The notes under the pieces are model-generated. The model had not been told where the DNA came from, did not search any database, and worked only from the letters and a program-made list of their open reading frames with translations. From the NCBI GenBank assembly GCA_016928605.1, contig JAFGKN010000133.1:1-5899 (forward strand): a stretch of 5,899 nucleotides of DNA, read 5' to 3'. Numbering within the stretch: the first letter of the stretch is position 1; every line of letters starts with the position of its first letter. This stretch comes from Planctomycetota bacterium. Its GTDB lineage: Bacteria; Planctomycetota; UBA8108. This document shows positions 1 through 5,899 of the stretch, one piece after another. The translations under genes were made by a program, and so were the position numbers.

Positions 1-166
1 ATGCGGATGCGGATGCGGATGCGGATGAGGATGCAGATGCGGATGCGGATGCGGCTGCGGGTGCGGCTGCGGGTCCGGGTGCTGGTGCTGGTGCGGATTC
101 GGATGCGGATTCGGATTCGGATGCGGATCCGGCTGCTGGTGCGGATTCGGATGCGGATTCGGATGC
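1..166 (-). repeat. In-frame hexanucleotide tandem repeat encoding a Ser/Ala/Glu/Pro tract
   Basis: On the plus strand this is a run of six-base units in constant phase, at least 27 complete units from 5 to 166, with bases 1-4 the end of another. Ten units are exactly GGATGC (starting at 5, 11, 17, 29, 41, 47, 101, 119, 149 and 161). Most others differ by one or two substitutions (GGATTC, GGCTGC, GGGTGC, TGGTGC), and I see no indels. Read on the minus strand in the permease frame, each unit is one dipeptide: Ala-Ser, Glu-Ser, Ala-Pro or Ala-Ala. The oldest-looking, most diverged part is internal (53-100), while the most uniform part is at the left edge. Gain or loss of units keeps the frame. 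The repeat continues past the window. Confidence 0.93.
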
Positions 167-502
167 GGTCTCGGGGCCGGCGATCTCCACGATCACGTCG
201 ACCTCTCCGGCCCGGAGCGCTTCCTCGTCCGCGGCGCCGGAGATCAGCTCTACGCGGTCCTCCTCGCGCAGCGCGCGGAGGAACCCCTCGGTCTCGCCGG
301 CCGCCGCCGCCTTCAGCGGGCGCGCCTCCATGTCCTCCTGGTGGCGGCGGGGGAGTACCGAGAGACCCGCGAAGAGCAGCGGGTAGAGGACGAGCGGCAG
401 GATGAAGGAGACGAAGACCGCGCGCCGGTCGCGCAGCAACTCGCGGGCCTCCTTGGCGAAGATCGTCCAGACGATGGATCGTCGTGCGGGGATCGCCGCC
501 AT
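1..502 (-). CDS. ABC-2 type (NatB-like) permease, second subunit, 3' truncated by window edge
   Basis: The frame starts at ATG 502 and stays open to the left edge, giving 167 residues of an incomplete protein. Residues 1-26 are a short cytoplasmic segment with KEARELLRDRR (17-27), the same kind of motif as VKEMRNLLRD in the neighbouring permease. Residues about 28-50 form one hydrophobic helix (VSFILPLVLYPLLFAG). Residues 51-110 are a soluble, charged segment containing VDVIVEI (101-107), as expected for the large extracytoplasmic loop after the first helix of NatB-type permeases. From residue 113 to the edge the protein is low complexity (Ser, Ala, Glu, Pro). The remaining helices and the C-terminus lie outside the window. 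The ATG overlaps the ATPase stop by one base (TGATG), with a strong ribosome site inside the ATPase gene. It is inferred to be the partner of the upstream permease in one exporter with an unknown substrate. A frame lesion beyond the edge cannot be excluded. Confidence 0.82.
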   Translation of the reverse strand, partial: MAAIPARRSIVWTIFAKEARELLRDRRAVFVSFILPLVLYPLLFAGLSVLPRRHQEDMEARPLKAAAAGETEGFLRALREEDRVELISGAADEEALRAGEVDVIVEIAGPETASESASESAPAAGSASESESASESAPAPAPGPAAAPAAASASASASSSASASASA

Positions 503-1329
503 CAGATGGCACCCTCCTCCGGCGGATGCGCAGGCTCCTCCGCCGCCGCTTCCCGCACGTCCTTCCGCGGCGTCTCGAGGAGCCGCACGAAGATATCCTC
601 GACGTACTTCTCCCCCGTGGACTGGCGCAGCTCATCCAGCGTGCCCACGGCCCGCAGCTCTCCCTGGTGGATGATCCCCACGCGATCGCACAGCTTCTCG
701 ACCTCGCTCAGGATGTGGGTGGAGAAGATGACGCACTTGCCGCGCTCGCGGCACTCCCGGACGAAGTCGAGGAGAGTCGCGGCGACGAGGATGTCGAGAC
801 CCATCGTCGGCTCGTCGAGGATGAGGATCGGCGGATCGTGGACGATGGTGCGGGCGATCGAGACCTTCTGCCGCATCCCCGTCGACAGCTTCTCGCACCG
901 CGTGCCCGCGAAGTCGGCGATCCCGAAGAGATCGAGGAGATCCTCCACCCGCGATCGGAGGGGGCGCTCGGCGAGCCCGTGAAGACGGCCGAAGTACTCG
1001 AGGGTCTCCCGCGCCGTGAGCCTCGCATAGAGGCCGGTGGAACCGGAGAGAAACCCGATCGAGCGCCGGACACCCAGCGGATCGCGCACGATGTCGTGCC
1101 CGTTCACGATCGCCGTGCCCGCGCTGGGGCGGAGCACGGTCGAGAGCATGCGAAGAGTCGTCGACTTGCCTGCGCCGTTGGGGCCTAGAAGGCCGAAGAT
1201 CTCCCCCGCGCGGCAGACGAACGAGATCTCGCTGGCGGCGAGCACCTCGCCCCGCTGCGGATCGTGGAACACCTTCGTGAGGCCGCGGGCCTCCACGGCG
1301 CGGCCCTCGCTCTCGACGCTCGGCATCAT
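502..1329 (-). CDS. ABC transporter ATP-binding protein, NatA-like (ABC-2 exporter)
   Basis: This is a 275-residue nucleotide-binding subunit that would power the two flanking permeases at the inner face of the membrane. Visible motifs in order are Walker A GPNGAGKST (49-57), the signature LSTGM (148-152), Walker B ILILDEP (168-174) followed by the D-loop region GLDI (177-180), and the H-loop STH (His 205). The Q-loop region reads GFLSGSTGLY (92-101) and has no glutamine; as I recall, Ser or Thr is common here in NatA-like proteins. The C-terminus (about 252-275) is a charged tail rich in Glu and Pro. The ATG at 1329 overlaps the permease stop (ATGA), and a second in-frame ATG follows at 1326. 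The frame is open far upstream, but that stretch lies antiparallel-free within the permease gene in another frame and reads as arginine/proline-rich noise, so I reject an N-terminal extension. NatA of Bacillus takes part in Na+ export; the substrate here is not shown. Confidence 0.95.
   Translation of the reverse strand: MMPSVESEGRAVEARGLTKVFHDPQRGEVLAASEISFVCRAGEIFGLLGPNGAGKSTTLRMLSTVLRPSAGTAIVNGHDIVRDPLGVRRSIGFLSGSTGLYARLTARETLEYFGRLHGLAERPLRSRVEDLLDLFGIADFAGTRCEKLSTGMRQKVSIARTIVHDPPILILDEPTMGLDILVAATLLDFVRECRERGKCVIFSTHILSEVEKLCDRVGIIHQGELRAVGTLDELRQSTGEKYVEDIFVRLLETPRKDVREAAAEEPAHPPEEGAI
513..520 (-). promoter_or_regulatory. Shine-Dalgarno site of the second permease
   Basis: The minus strand reads GGAGGAGG here, followed by TGCCATCTG and then ATG at 502. 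It is the strongest ribosome site in the window and lies inside the last codons of the ATPase gene (Pro-Glu-Glu-Gly). It supports the start at 502 and translational coupling to the ATPase. Confidence 0.75.
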
Positions 1330-2636
1330 CGAAGCACCTCTCTCCGCCCTCCCCGGGCGATCATCCCGCGCAGCAGCCGGCGGAGGGAGACCTCTCCCCC
1401 CGTCGCCACGGACTCGCGCGCCAGGATCCGGGCGGCGAGCGCCAGGGCCACAAGGGCGCACACGGCGTTCGTCCCCAGCGTCAGCGCGACCTCGAGCGGA
1501 GGGAACCGCTTCTCGAGCGCCTCGCGGAACAGCAGCGTCGTGTTGATCAGGGGAACGAGCGCGAGCCCCGGCGTCAGGCGCACGGCGGGATGCGTGGCGA
1601 CGAGGACCGGGACGATCGTCAGCAGGTAGATGGGGGTGACGTACGACTGGCCTTCCTTGAAGCTCCGCGCAAGAAACGCGAGCAGCATCATGGCGGCGCT
1701 GAGGAGCGCGGCGAGCAGGGCGGCGGCGAGCAGTATGACCAGCACCGCCCGGAATCCCACGGCGAGCTCGCGGGTGGGAAGCTGCGAGCCGAGGTGGACG
1801 AGGGTGAAGAGGAGCCCGGCGAAGTTCAGCGTGAAGGAGAGGAGAGAGACCGTGGTCACGGCGAGGTACTTGCCCGCGACGAGAGTCGAGCGCCCGACGG
1901 GCGCCAGCAGGGTCGTCTCCAGCGTCCCTCTCTCCTTCTCGGCGACCGTGGCCTCGAGGGCCGGATAGAGCGCTCCCAGCCCGGTCATGAGGATCATCAG
2001 GAGGGGAAGCATCAGCCCCGCCAGATGGCTGGCGACCTCCTCGGGGGTCGAGAGCGACTCTTCCTCGACGGCGAGCGGCTCGAGGAGATCCTCGCCCTCC
2101 CCCACCTTCCTCGCCGCGGCGAGGAGGAGATCGCGCCGCCACTCCTCGAGATGGCTCTCGGCTCGATCCCTCGCCTGCGCCGAGGCCTCGAGCGCCGATG
2201 AGTAGTAGATGCGGACCCTCCAGGCGTCGAGGTCTGCTCCGTCCTTCGCGGGCACGGACCGCGCATCGATCAACGCGTCCGGCGCCGGGGCGGTGTCCGG
2301 ACCGACCAGCCGGCTGCGGGCATCCCTCTCCTCGAGCGACGGCACGGCGGGCGGCAGGACGAGGATCCGGGATCTCGCGCGGTCTCCACTCCCGCAGGCC
2401 GCCTCCTGCTCGAGGAAGCGGCGCAGCGGACGAGCCTCCTCGTAGCCGACGATCTCGAGCGTCGTCTCCCGCCGCTCCTCCATGGCCTTGACGTAGCTGA
2501 AGATCTCGAGCATCCCGAGGATCATCACCGGGTAGAGGAACGCCGGCACCGCCACCGAGTACATCAGCACGTGGGGATCGCGCAGGAGATTGCGCATCTC
2601 CTTGACGTAGACGAGACGGACGGCGGACGGGCTCAT
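1326..2636 (-). CDS. ABC-2 type (NatB-like) permease, first subunit
   Basis: This is a complete 436-residue membrane protein. A cytoplasmic start with VKEMRNLLRDP (11-21) leads into helix 1 (about 24-45). A soluble domain of roughly 150 residues (about 50-203) follows, including VRIYYSS (141-147) and a charged Arg/Glu-rich helix (about 153-180). Further hydrophobic segments lie near 205-226, 255-282, 293-323, 333-347, 353-370 and 382-403. Between the second and third is EKERGTLETTLLAPVGRS (233-250), the cytoplasmic coupling element conserved in NatB/ABC-2 permeases. The layout of one helix, a large extracytoplasmic loop and then a helix bundle is that of NatB. It is the first gene of a three-gene unit and its stop overlaps the ATPase start. 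A purine-rich stretch (GAGAGAAGAGATC) before ATG 2636 is a modest ribosome site. The substrate is unknown; Na+, peptide or another small molecule are all possible. Confidence 0.92.
   Translation of the reverse strand: MSPSAVRLVYVKEMRNLLRDPHVLMYSVAVPAFLYPVMILGMLEIFSYVKAMEERRETTLEIVGYEEARPLRRFLEQEAACGSGDRARSRILVLPPAVPSLEERDARSRLVGPDTAPAPDALIDARSVPAKDGADLDAWRVRIYYSSALEASAQARDRAESHLEEWRRDLLLAAARKVGEGEDLLEPLAVEEESLSTPEEVASHLAGLMLPLLMILMTGLGALYPALEATVAEKERGTLETTLLAPVGRSTLVAGKYLAVTTVSLLSFTLNFAGLLFTLVHLGSQLPTRELAVGFRAVLVILLAAALLAALLSAAMMLLAFLARSFKEGQSYVTPIYLLTIVPVLVATHPAVRLTPGLALVPLINTTLLFREALEKRFPPLEVALTLGTNAVCALVALALAARILARESVATGGEVSLRRLLRGMIARGGRREVLR
1337..1342 (-). promoter_or_regulatory. Shine-Dalgarno site of the ABC ATPase
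   Basis: The minus strand reads GAGAGG, then seven bases (TGCTTCG), then ATG at 1329. The spacing favours the first of the two adjacent ATG codons and places the start on the permease stop codon. Confidence 0.6.
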
Positions 2637-2684
2637 GATCTCTTCTCTCGGACGAAAGCCGGCCGCGCTTCGTGTGATTCCCGC

Positions 2685-2698
2685 CGATCCGCGGATCG
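2685..2698. repeat. 14-bp perfect palindrome in the gap before the exporter operon
   Basis: The sequence CGATCCGCGGATCG equals its own reverse complement and stands 49 bases upstream of the permease start. A perfect palindrome without a loop suits a dimeric DNA-binding protein better than an RNA hairpin, so an operator is possible. No promoter elements are clear beside it, and such palindromes can occur by chance in GC-rich DNA. Confidence 0.35.
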
Positions 2699-2726
2699 TT
2701 CCGGTAAGCTCGGAGGCGCGGCTGAA

Positions 2727-2750
2727 GGCGCCGCGAGCGCGGTCCGCGCC
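2727..2750 (-). terminator. GC-rich hairpin just after the SDR stop, possible terminator
   Basis: Two bases after the SDR stop codon the minus strand can fold into an outer stem of GGCG with CGCC and an inner stem of CCGC with GCGG around the loop GCTC, with a four-base bulge between them. There is no following run of T, so it is not a classical intrinsic terminator. It could instead stabilise the 3' end of the xylA-SDR message. The rest of the 116-bp gap (2637-2752) shows no gene. Confidence 0.3.
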
Positions 2751-2752
2751 CG

Positions 2753-3745
2753 TCAGCTCGCTCCTCGGCGGATGATGCCCCTCCCTCTCAGCTCGCGGAA
2801 GCGCTCGGCGGTCCGGCGGATGCCCTCGCGGATCGGCGTGTGCCGGACGGCGCCCAGCAGGCCGGCGAGGCCGTCCTCGCGGAAATCGAAGGCCACGGGG
2901 ATGGCGGCCCCCTCACAGCGGAGCCGGCCTCGCGACGAGGGGATCTCATCCTCGATCGCCCGGATGAACTCCTCGACGGTCTCCTTCTCCCCAGGGAGGT
3001 TGAGCGCCAGAGCGCCCTTCTCGAGGCGGCGGGCGCACTCGACGAAGGCGCCGGCCACATCATCGACGAAGTTGAATCCGGTCCGGCCCGTGAAGGGGAT
3101 GGTGTACTCCTCGTCGAGGACCGCCGCGCGGATCGCTTTCGTCGGACCGCTCGTGATGCCGATCTCGCGGCCGACGCCGTAGACCGAGAGCGGGCGGAGT
3201 CCGATGCTGGGGACTCCGTGGTCCTGCCAGTAGATCCTCGCGCACCCCTCGGCCGCCTGCTTGAAGACTCCGTAGAGCGTGCGCGGCCGGTGGACGGCAT
3301 CGTCGGCGATGGGCCCGGAGTAGTCGCCGGCGGGTCCGGCCACCGCCGCGCTCGACGCGTAGACCACGCCCCGGACGCGATCGCGGAGGATCCTCGCCGC
3401 ATCGAAGACGCTCAGAGCGCCGATCACGTTGACGCGGGCGCCGGCGGCGGGTCGCTCCCGGCAGGCCGGCACCTGAAGGCCAGCCAGGTGGATCAGATGC
3501 GTCGCGCCTGTCTCCTCCACGGCGCGCACGACCCGATCCGCATCGGCCACGTCGGCAAAGAGGCGTTGGATCCTCTCGAGCTGGGGAGGATCGAGGACCT
3601 GGGAGAGGATGCGATCGTCCGGCTCGAGGTCGAGGAGCACGAACCTCGTTCCGTCCCGGAGAAGACGGCGGGCGATCCAGGCTCCGAAGAAGCCCTGGCC
3701 GCCCGTGATCAGCATCGTCTCGGCCGCGGACATCCGGGTGGTCAC
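2753..3745 (-). CDS. NAD-dependent epimerase/dehydratase family protein (extended SDR)
   Basis: This 330-residue cytoplasmic enzyme probably acts on a sugar or sugar acid with NAD. The Rossmann glycine motif TGGQGFFG is at 14-21, and an acidic residue at the end of the second strand (LLDLE, Asp 39) points to NAD rather than NADP. HLAG (86-89) follows. The catalytic set is Ser 132 in YASSAAV with Tyr 158 and Lys 162 in YGVFK. RPLSVYG (184-190) and FNFVDDVAGAF (224-234) are typical substrate-side motifs of extended SDRs. The GTG at 3745 overlaps the xylA stop (GTGA). Two later ATG codons (3733 and 3715) are also possible starts, and the one at 3715 gives MLITGG, closest to the usual family N-terminus. 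No start has a good ribosome site, which fits translational coupling to xylA. The exact substrate cannot be told; sugar epimerase, aldose dehydrogenase and sugar-acid dehydrogenase all remain open. Confidence 0.9.
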   Translation of the reverse strand: MTTRMSAAETMLITGGQGFFGAWIARRLLRDGTRFVLLDLEPDDRILSQVLDPPQLERIQRLFADVADADRVVRAVEETGATHLIHLAGLQVPACRERPAAGARVNVIGALSVFDAARILRDRVRGVVYASSAAVAGPAGDYSGPIADDAVHRPRTLYGVFKQAAEGCARIYWQDHGVPSIGLRPLSVYGVGREIGITSGPTKAIRAAVLDEEYTIPFTGRTGFNFVDDVAGAFVECARRLEKGALALNLPGEKETVEEFIRAIEDEIPSSRGRLRCEGAAIPVAFDFREDGLAGLLGAVRHTPIREGIRRTAERFRELRGRGIIRRGAS

Positions 3746-5052
3746 AGATAGAGGTTGATGATGTTCTCGATGAGCTCCTGGCGCCCGCTGACGTTCGGGG
3801 CGGCGTCGCCCTTCTGGAGCATGTACGTCTCAAGGGACTTGAAGTCGTGCTTGCCGGCCTCGATCTCGGCGCCGACGCCGCCATCCCACGACGCGTACCG
3901 CTCAGAGAGCAGGGAGGCGATCTTGCCGTCGGCGCGGATCGCGGCAGCGATCTTCAACCCGCGGGCAAACGCGTCCATGCCTCCGACGTGGGCGTGGAAC
4001 AGGTCGATCGGCTCGAAGCTCTCCCGCCGGACCTTCGCGTCGAAGTTGAGCCCTCCCGGCGCGAGGCCGCCGTACTTGAGGACCGCGTGCATGATCCTCG
4101 TCGTGAGGTAGATGTCGGTGGGAAACTGGTCCGTGTCCCAGCCGAGGAGCAGGTCGCCGGTGTTGGCGTCGATGGATCCGAGAAAGCCCTGGCTGCCCGC
4201 GACCTCGAGCTCGTGCTCGACCGTGTGGCCGGCCAGCGTCGCGTGATTGGTCTCGATGTTGAGCTTGACGTGCTTCTCGAGGCCGTACGCGCGCAGGAAG
4301 TTGATGCAGGTCGCGGAGTCGAAGTCGTACTGGTGCTTCGTCGGCTCCTTGGGCTTGGGCTCGAAGAGGAACTGGCCGGTGAAACCGATCTCTCTGGCGT
4401 AGTCGACCGCCATGTGCATGAACCGCGCGAGGTGGTCGATCTCGCGCTTCATGTCGGTGTTCCAGAGATTCTGGTATCCTTCGCGCCCGCCCCAGAAGAC
4501 GTAGTTGACGCCGCCCAGCTCCTTCGTCACCTCGAGGGCCTTCTTCACCTGAGCGCACGCGTAGGCGAAGCTGTCCGCATTGCAGCTCGTCGCCGCGCCG
4601 TGCACGAAGCGAGGATTGCTGAAGAGATTGGCGGTCCCCCAGAGAAGCCGTATGCCGGTCCGCTGCTGCTCCTCCTTGAGCACCTTGACCACGGCGTCGA
4701 GATTCCTGTTGGTCTCCGCCAGCGTGGCGCCCTCCGGAGCGACGTCCCGGTCGTGGAAGCAGTAGAAGGGCACTCCCAGCTTCTCCATGAACTCGAAGGC
4801 CACGCGCGCGCGCCGGATCGCGTTCTCCACGGAGTCCTGCGGCGCTTCCCACGGACGGATCATGGTTCCAGGGCCGAACGGATCGCTGCCCGCGCCGCGG
4901 AAGGTGTGCCAGTACGCCATGCTGAAGCGCAGCTGCTCCTCCATCGGCTTGCCCTCGACGACCTCGGCGGCGTCGTAGTAGCGGAAGGCGAGCGGGTTCT
5001 TGCTGCCGGGACCTTCGAAACGGATCTTCTCGACTTCGGGAAACGCGGCCAT
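3742..5052 (-). CDS. xylA: Xylose isomerase, class II
   Basis: This enzyme interconverts D-xylose and D-xylulose (EC 5.3.1.5) in the cytoplasm, using two divalent metal ions. The protein has 436 residues, the usual class II length. The catalytic His 100 and Asp 103 lie in YCFHDRDVAPEG. Metal and substrate ligands are all visible: Glu 231 and Lys 233 (FEPKPKEPTKH), Glu 267 and His 270 (NIETNH), Asp 295 (SIDANTGD), Asp 306 and Asp 308 (GWDTDQFPTD) and Asp 338 (NFDAKVRRES). Each is one less than the numbering I recall for the E. coli and Thermotoga enzymes. WGGREGY (187-193) is also conserved. ATG 5052 has AAGG eight bases upstream. The stop overlaps the SDR start, so the two are probably co-translated. 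No xylB, xylose transporter or XylR-type regulator is in the window. Many such enzymes also accept glucose, so xylose need not be the only substrate. Confidence 0.98.
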   Translation of the reverse strand: MAAFPEVEKIRFEGPGSKNPLAFRYYDAAEVVEGKPMEEQLRFSMAYWHTFRGAGSDPFGPGTMIRPWEAPQDSVENAIRRARVAFEFMEKLGVPFYCFHDRDVAPEGATLAETNRNLDAVVKVLKEEQQRTGIRLLWGTANLFSNPRFVHGAATSCNADSFAYACAQVKKALEVTKELGGVNYVFWGGREGYQNLWNTDMKREIDHLARFMHMAVDYAREIGFTGQFLFEPKPKEPTKHQYDFDSATCINFLRAYGLEKHVKLNIETNHATLAGHTVEHELEVAGSQGFLGSIDANTGDLLLGWDTDQFPTDIYLTTRIMHAVLKYGGLAPGGLNFDAKVRRESFEPIDLFHAHVGGMDAFARGLKIAAAIRADGKIASLLSERYASWDGGVGAEIEAGKHDFKSLETYMLQKGDAAPNVSGRQELIENIINLYL

Positions 5053-5060
5053 GGAAAATA

Positions 5061-5070
5061 CCTTGCCTTT
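5061..5070 (-). promoter_or_regulatory. Shine-Dalgarno site of xylA
   Basis: The minus strand reads AAAGGCAAGG, with the final AAGG eight bases before ATG 5052. It supports that start and agrees with the usual N-terminus of class II xylose isomerases. Confidence 0.6.
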
Positions 5071-5158
5071 CGGTATCGACGGTTCCAGGGATCGGACTCT
5101 TCGGCGGGACGACGCGCCATGGTGCCAGAACCGCGCCGCGAGGGCAACTCGGAAGGAC

Positions 5159-5170
5159 AGCGCTTGCGCT
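5159..5170 (-). repeat. Short inverted repeat in the sulfatase-xylA gap
   Basis: AGCGC and GCGCT flank a two-base centre about 30 bases after the sulfatase stop. No T-run follows, so a terminator is only a weak possibility. The rest of the 148-bp gap (5053-5200) holds no gene. It contains a 10-bp direct repeat (CGCGAGGGCA at 5137-5146 and 5191-5200) that may be chance. Confidence 0.25.
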
Positions 5171-5200
5171 CGCTCCGCTCCGCCCGCCGGCGCGAGGGCA

Positions 5201-5899
5201 TCACTCGTAGCGGTACTTGTAGACCCAGGGGTCCTGCGTCGCCTCCTGCCAGCGCTTCAGCTTCGCCTGAAGCTCCTCGAGGATCTCCGCGCGGGCGGGG
5301 TCGTCCGCCAGGTTCCGGACCTCGTGGGGATCCTCCTCCAGGTCGTACAGCTCGTGGCGCGGCCGCTCGAGGTAGGCCTCCACCGTCCGCTTGCCGTAGT
5401 GCGTGTCGCCACGGCGCAGCGTGGCCTGCCAGGTCGCCGACTCCCACAGATCCGATGCGAAGGGATACGGAAGACCGTGCGCGAGGTTGAGGATGTACTT
5501 GTACCGCCGACCGCGGATGACCCGCATCGGGTAGTACATCGTCACCTCGTGGAAGGTGTGCGATGCGTGGATCTCGTCCCATCCCGCCGGGCTCTCCTCC
5601 TCCAGCACGCTGCGGAACGAGCGCCCCTGCAGGGTGTGGTCCGCCGGCAGGGCGCCGGCGAAATCGAGGATCGTGGGCGCGATGTCCGCCCAGGTGACCA
5701 TGGCGCTCGTGGCGATGCCCCTCCGCTTCTGATCGGGGCTGCGCACGACGAGAGGGAGCCGCATGCCGGGCTCGTAGAGAGTGGTCTTGGCTCCCGGAAA
5801 CGCGATCCCGTTGTCGCTCAGGTAGATGATGAGCGAGTCGTCGTAGCGACCGGTCTCCTCGAGGACCTGCAACAGCCGTCCGAGCCCCTGATCGAGCCG
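5201..5899 (-). CDS. Sulfatase, SGSH (heparan N-sulfatase)-like, C-terminal part; 5' end outside window
   Basis: The frame is open from the right edge to the TGA at 5201-5203, giving 232 residues that end in KYRYE. It begins within the helix LGRLLQVLEETG before the active-site strand. SDNG (fragment residues 28-31) supplies the Asp and Asn metal ligands of sulfatases, and FPGAKTTLYEPGMRLPLVVR (34-53) is the conserved block that follows, with Lys 38 in the active site. HEVTMYYPMR (117-126), ELYDLEEDPHE (183-193) and the ending WQEATQDPW (217-225) closely resemble N-sulfoglucosamine sulfohydrolase as I remember it. The N-terminal half, with the Cys/Ser-x-Pro-x-Arg motif converted to formylglycine and any signal peptide, lies outside. 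The likely role is hydrolysis of a sulfate ester or sulfamate on a sugar, probably outside the cytoplasm. Specificity for N-sulfate is only an inference. A conventional start within the fragment (TTG 5872) is not the real start. Confidence 0.93.
   Translation of the reverse strand, partial: RLDQGLGRLLQVLEETGRYDDSLIIYLSDNGIAFPGAKTTLYEPGMRLPLVVRSPDQKRRGIATSAMVTWADIAPTILDFAGALPADHTLQGRSFRSVLEEESPAGWDEIHASHTFHEVTMYYPMRVIRGRRYKYILNLAHGLPYPFASDLWESATWQATLRRGDTHYGKRTVEAYLERPRHELYDLEEDPHEVRNLADDPARAEILEELQAKLKRWQEATQDPWVYKYRYE

Noticed and set aside
1..166. CRISPR array or satellite DNA
   Set aside because: The units are six bases, contiguous and without spacers, and they stay in frame with an open permease gene.
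1..405. Plus-strand frame with a repeating Met-Arg N-terminus
   Set aside because: It is the antisense reading of the hexamer repeat and permease gene. The minus-strand frame has a start, ribosome site, membrane helix and operon context; this one has only arginine-rich low complexity.
1330..2142. N-terminal extension of the ABC ATPase frame
   Set aside because: The upstream part overlaps the permease gene in another frame and reads as Arg/Pro-rich noise. The ATG at 1329 has a ribosome site and gives the usual ATPase length.
2840..3751. 303-codon open frame on the plus strand
   Set aside because: It lies antisense to the SDR gene and mirrors its codons; no family features are visible.
5119..5147. 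Sigma-70-like promoter for xylA (TTGCCC, 17-base spacer, CACCAT on the minus strand)
   Set aside because: The spacing is ideal and the place plausible, but the -10 matches TATAAT at only three of six positions, so chance is a sufficient explanation.
5137..5200. Direct repeat CGCGAGGGCA flanking part of the sulfatase-xylA gap as a mobile-element target duplication
   Set aside because: Only 10 bp are shared, the enclosed 44 bases show no inverted ends or gene, and the motif is of the local GC-rich type.
3847..5490. 547-codon open frame on the plus strand
   Set aside because: It is antisense to xylA and the sulfatase, both with conserved catalytic motifs. Long antisense frames are common in GC-rich DNA, and its translation shows no recognisable motif.

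Overview
This 5,899-base window is strongly G+C-rich, with mostly G or C at third codon positions. Every gene I can support is on the minus strand, so transcription runs from high to low coordinates. The architecture is bacterial, with short intergenic gaps, stop/start overlaps and Shine-Dalgarno motifs. The gene content fits a free-living, high-GC, sugar-degrading bacterium, but no marker here fixes the phylum. Both ends cut through genes, and the left end lies inside a tandem repeat, so the window may be an assembly fragment.

Right part (5899 to 2753), carbohydrate module. In transcription order it holds the C-terminal part of a sulfatase that resembles heparan N-sulfatase (N-sulfoglucosamine sulfohydrolase, SGSH), a 148-bp gap, a complete class II xylose isomerase (xylA) with all expected catalytic and metal-binding residues, and an extended-type SDR (NAD-dependent epimerase/dehydratase family). 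The SDR start overlaps the xylA stop by four bases (GTGA). Together they suggest desulfation of a sulfated sugar followed by isomerisation and oxidation or epimerisation. No xylulokinase lies in the window.

Middle (2752 to 2637): a 116-bp gap with a GC-rich hairpin just after the SDR stop and a 14-bp perfect palindrome.

Left part (2636 to 1), ABC-2 type exporter module. It encodes a NatB-like permease, a NatA-like ATPase (ATGA overlap) and a second NatB-like permease (TGATG overlap) that runs off the left end. The three look translationally coupled and probably form one exporter with two different permease subunits. The substrate is unknown.

The most unusual element is in the second permease. 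Where related permeases have an ordinary extracytoplasmic loop, this one has at least 27 tandem hexanucleotide units, each encoding one dipeptide (Ala-Ser, Glu-Ser, Ala-Pro or Ala-Ala). It gives a Ser/Ala/Glu/Pro-rich tract whose length can change by slippage without breaking the frame.
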